A DNA stretch of 64,000 nt from the NCBI RefSeq assembly GCF_022832975.1, contig NZ_CP094846.1, positions 496,001 to 560,000 of the forward strand, in the 5' to 3' direction. The position numbers and the translations under genes were made by a program. Origin of the DNA: Ornithobacterium rhinotracheale (GTDB lineage: Bacteria > Bacteroidota > Bacteroidia > Flavobacteriales > Weeksellaceae). The notes beneath the pieces were generated by a model. That model did not search any database and was not told the DNA's origin. It worked only from the letters and a program-made list of their open reading frames with translations. Positions 62,729 through 64,000 of this stretch are shown here, one piece after another (positions within the stretch are counted from its first letter, which is position 1; the number at the start of each line of letters is the position of its first letter).

Positions 62729-64000
62729 ATGAACAATATTCAACAACCTAAAAAAGAATTAGTAGACATTTACATCAAAGACCCGATTTTGGGCTTTATC
62801 AATAATAGTACAGCAAGTGGAATTGTGCTGTTTATTTCTGCACTTCTTGCATTGATTATTGCCAATACAGGGCTTTCTCATTGGTATCACGACTTGTGGC
62901 ATATCCATTTTAAAATCGGTTTTGATGATTTTATGATCGATAAGGATTTGCACCATTGGATCAATGATGGATTGATGGCGATTTTCTTTTTTGTGGTAGG
63001 GCTAGAGCTTAAACGAGAAGTAATCGCAGGGGAGCTGAGCAACCCAAAAAATGCAATTTTGCCACTTTGTGGAGCCGTGGGAGGAATGCTCGTGCCAGCA
63101 GCGATTTACATGCTATTCAACTCAAGCGGAGAGCCAGCGCAAGGTTGGGGGATTCCGATGGCAACAGATATTGCATTTGCATTGGGAATTCTTTATATGC
63201 TTGGGAAAAATGTTCCGACAAGTCTAAAGATATTTTTAACAGCACTTGCCATTGCCGATGATATCGGGGCGGTATTGGTTATCGCATTTTTCTATACCTC
63301 TAATATTGATTTTGTGAGTTTAACAACGGGTGCCGCGTTTTTAGGTGTTTTGGTCACGGCTAATTTAATCGGTGTGAGAAATACCTTATTTTACGCCATT
63401 GTAGGGATTGTAGGGCTCTGGACAGCTTTTCTAATGTCTGGCGTGCATGCTACGATTGCTGCTGTGATTGCTGCGTTTACAATCCCATCGACTGCAAAAA
63501 TGCCTGAAAACCTATTTACCAATAATATTCAGAAGTTATTGCACAAGTTCAATGCGCTCGACCCAAATGGGCAGCCTACTTTGACTGAAGATCAATTGCA
63601 TGTGGTCTCCAAAATGAGCGAGATGAGTAAAAGTGCCTTGCCACCATTGCAACGTTTGGAGCATGGTATGCATCCACTTGTATCATTTGTAGTGATGCCT
63701 ATTTTTGCATTTGCAAATGCTGGCGTTACCATCGAAGGCGAATTTTTAGAACTGCTGTTGTCGCCTGTGACTTTGGGTGTGATTTTAGGTTTATTGATTG
63801 GAAAAGTAACAGGGATTTTTGGTATTACTTTCCTTTTAATCAAGACCAAATTAGCCAAACTGCCTGATGGAATGAATCTACTTCATTTATTTGGAGCATC
63901 TGTATTGGCAGCCATTGGTTTTACTATGTCGTTGTTCATTTCAGGTTTGGCATTCAATGATCCGATTTATGACATGGAGGCTAAAATTGGAATCTTAATG
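62729..64000 (+). CDS. nhaA: Na+/H+ antiporter NhaA, 3' end outside the window
   Basis: It exchanges sodium for protons for pH and salt homeostasis. The frame is open for 424 codons to the window edge. Diagnostic segments are FFFVVGLELKREVIAGELS, MATDIAFALGILYML, and LTALAIADDIGAVLVIAFFYTS with the paired Asp residues of the ion site. A later FVVMPIFAFANAGV helix is also present. About 11 membrane helices are visible. Only the extreme C-terminus is missing. Confidence 0.95.
   Translation, partial: MNNIQQPKKELVDIYIKDPILGFINNSTASGIVLFISALLALIIANTGLSHWYHDLWHIHFKIGFDDFMIDKDLHHWINDGLMAIFFFVVGLELKREVIAGELSNPKNAILPLCGAVGGMLVPAAIYMLFNSSGEPAQGWGIPMATDIAFALGILYMLGKNVPTSLKIFLTALAIADDIGAVLVIAFFYTSNIDFVSLTTGAAFLGVLVTANLIGVRNTLFYAIVGIVGLWTAFLMSGVHATIAAVIAAFTIPSTAKMPENLFTNNIQKLLHKFNALDPNGQPTLTEDQLHVVSKMSEMSKSALPPLQRLEHGMHPLVSFVVMPIFAFANAGVTIEGEFLELLLSPVTLGVILGLLIGKVTGIFGITFLLIKTKLAKLPDGMNLLHLFGASVLAAIGFTMSLFISGLAFNDPIYDMEAKIGILM

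Overview
The window looks like chromosome from a Flavobacteriia-type Bacteroidota. The evidence is an AT-rich composition, promoters of the TAnnTTTG (-7) type, starts usually lacking strong Shine-Dalgarno sites, and several families largely confined to the phylum (DUF4292, DUF4837, DUF4254, DUF4136, DUF3127, HmuY, TonB-dependent receptors). A complete urease cluster would fit a urease-positive Weeksellaceae relative such as Ornithobacterium. That genus is an inference, not something the sequence proves.

Layout. 0-9 kb: the tail of a TonB receptor, galT-galM, csbD, and a run of housekeeping enzymes (HAD phosphatases, TesB thioesterase, TlpA lipoprotein, DUF2520, KdsC, nitrilase), then a tryptophan/glycine pentapeptide-repeat protein. 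8.5-9.8 kb: an NtrC-type response regulator split by a frameshift in an A9 tract. 10-16.4 kb: an accessory island of a WYL regulator, a PD-(D/E)XK nuclease, a RecA-fold ATPase, an unknown protein, a second paralogous nuclease with a different C-terminus, and a YD-repeat protein. This is the best candidate for an undescribed, possibly defence-related, system. 16.6-27.6 kb: a urease module with ureABC, an outer-membrane protein, ureEFGD, a nickel permease, a urea transporter, a TonB receptor and an AraC regulator. It is bounded by two identical 34-nt terminators.

27.8-34 kb: a haem/metal-uptake operon behind a perfect 23-bp palindrome (Fur-box-like). Four of its five genes are broken. hmuY has a one-base frameshift, the TonB receptor is shifted at A7, a CbiK/CbiX-like lipoprotein is interrupted by a 1483-bp IS3-type element with an 8-bp target duplication, and a PepSY-associated membrane gene is shifted at A8. 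34-49 kb: core genes (yidD, lgt, DUF192, mscL, FadL-type porin, proS, aroA, MazG-like, tatA, EnvC-like, dut, flippase and several conserved lipoproteins).

49-64 kb: gpsA, nrdD-nrdG, galE and a DegT aminotransferase, kdtA, tRNA-Leu(UAG), a DUF3127 protein with an SSB-like acidic tail, a large outer-membrane protein plus an OmpA-family protein, aat, purN, ruvC, and an nhaA that runs off the end. No intergenic stretch exceeds 300 bases. I saw no CRISPR array, rRNA or origin.
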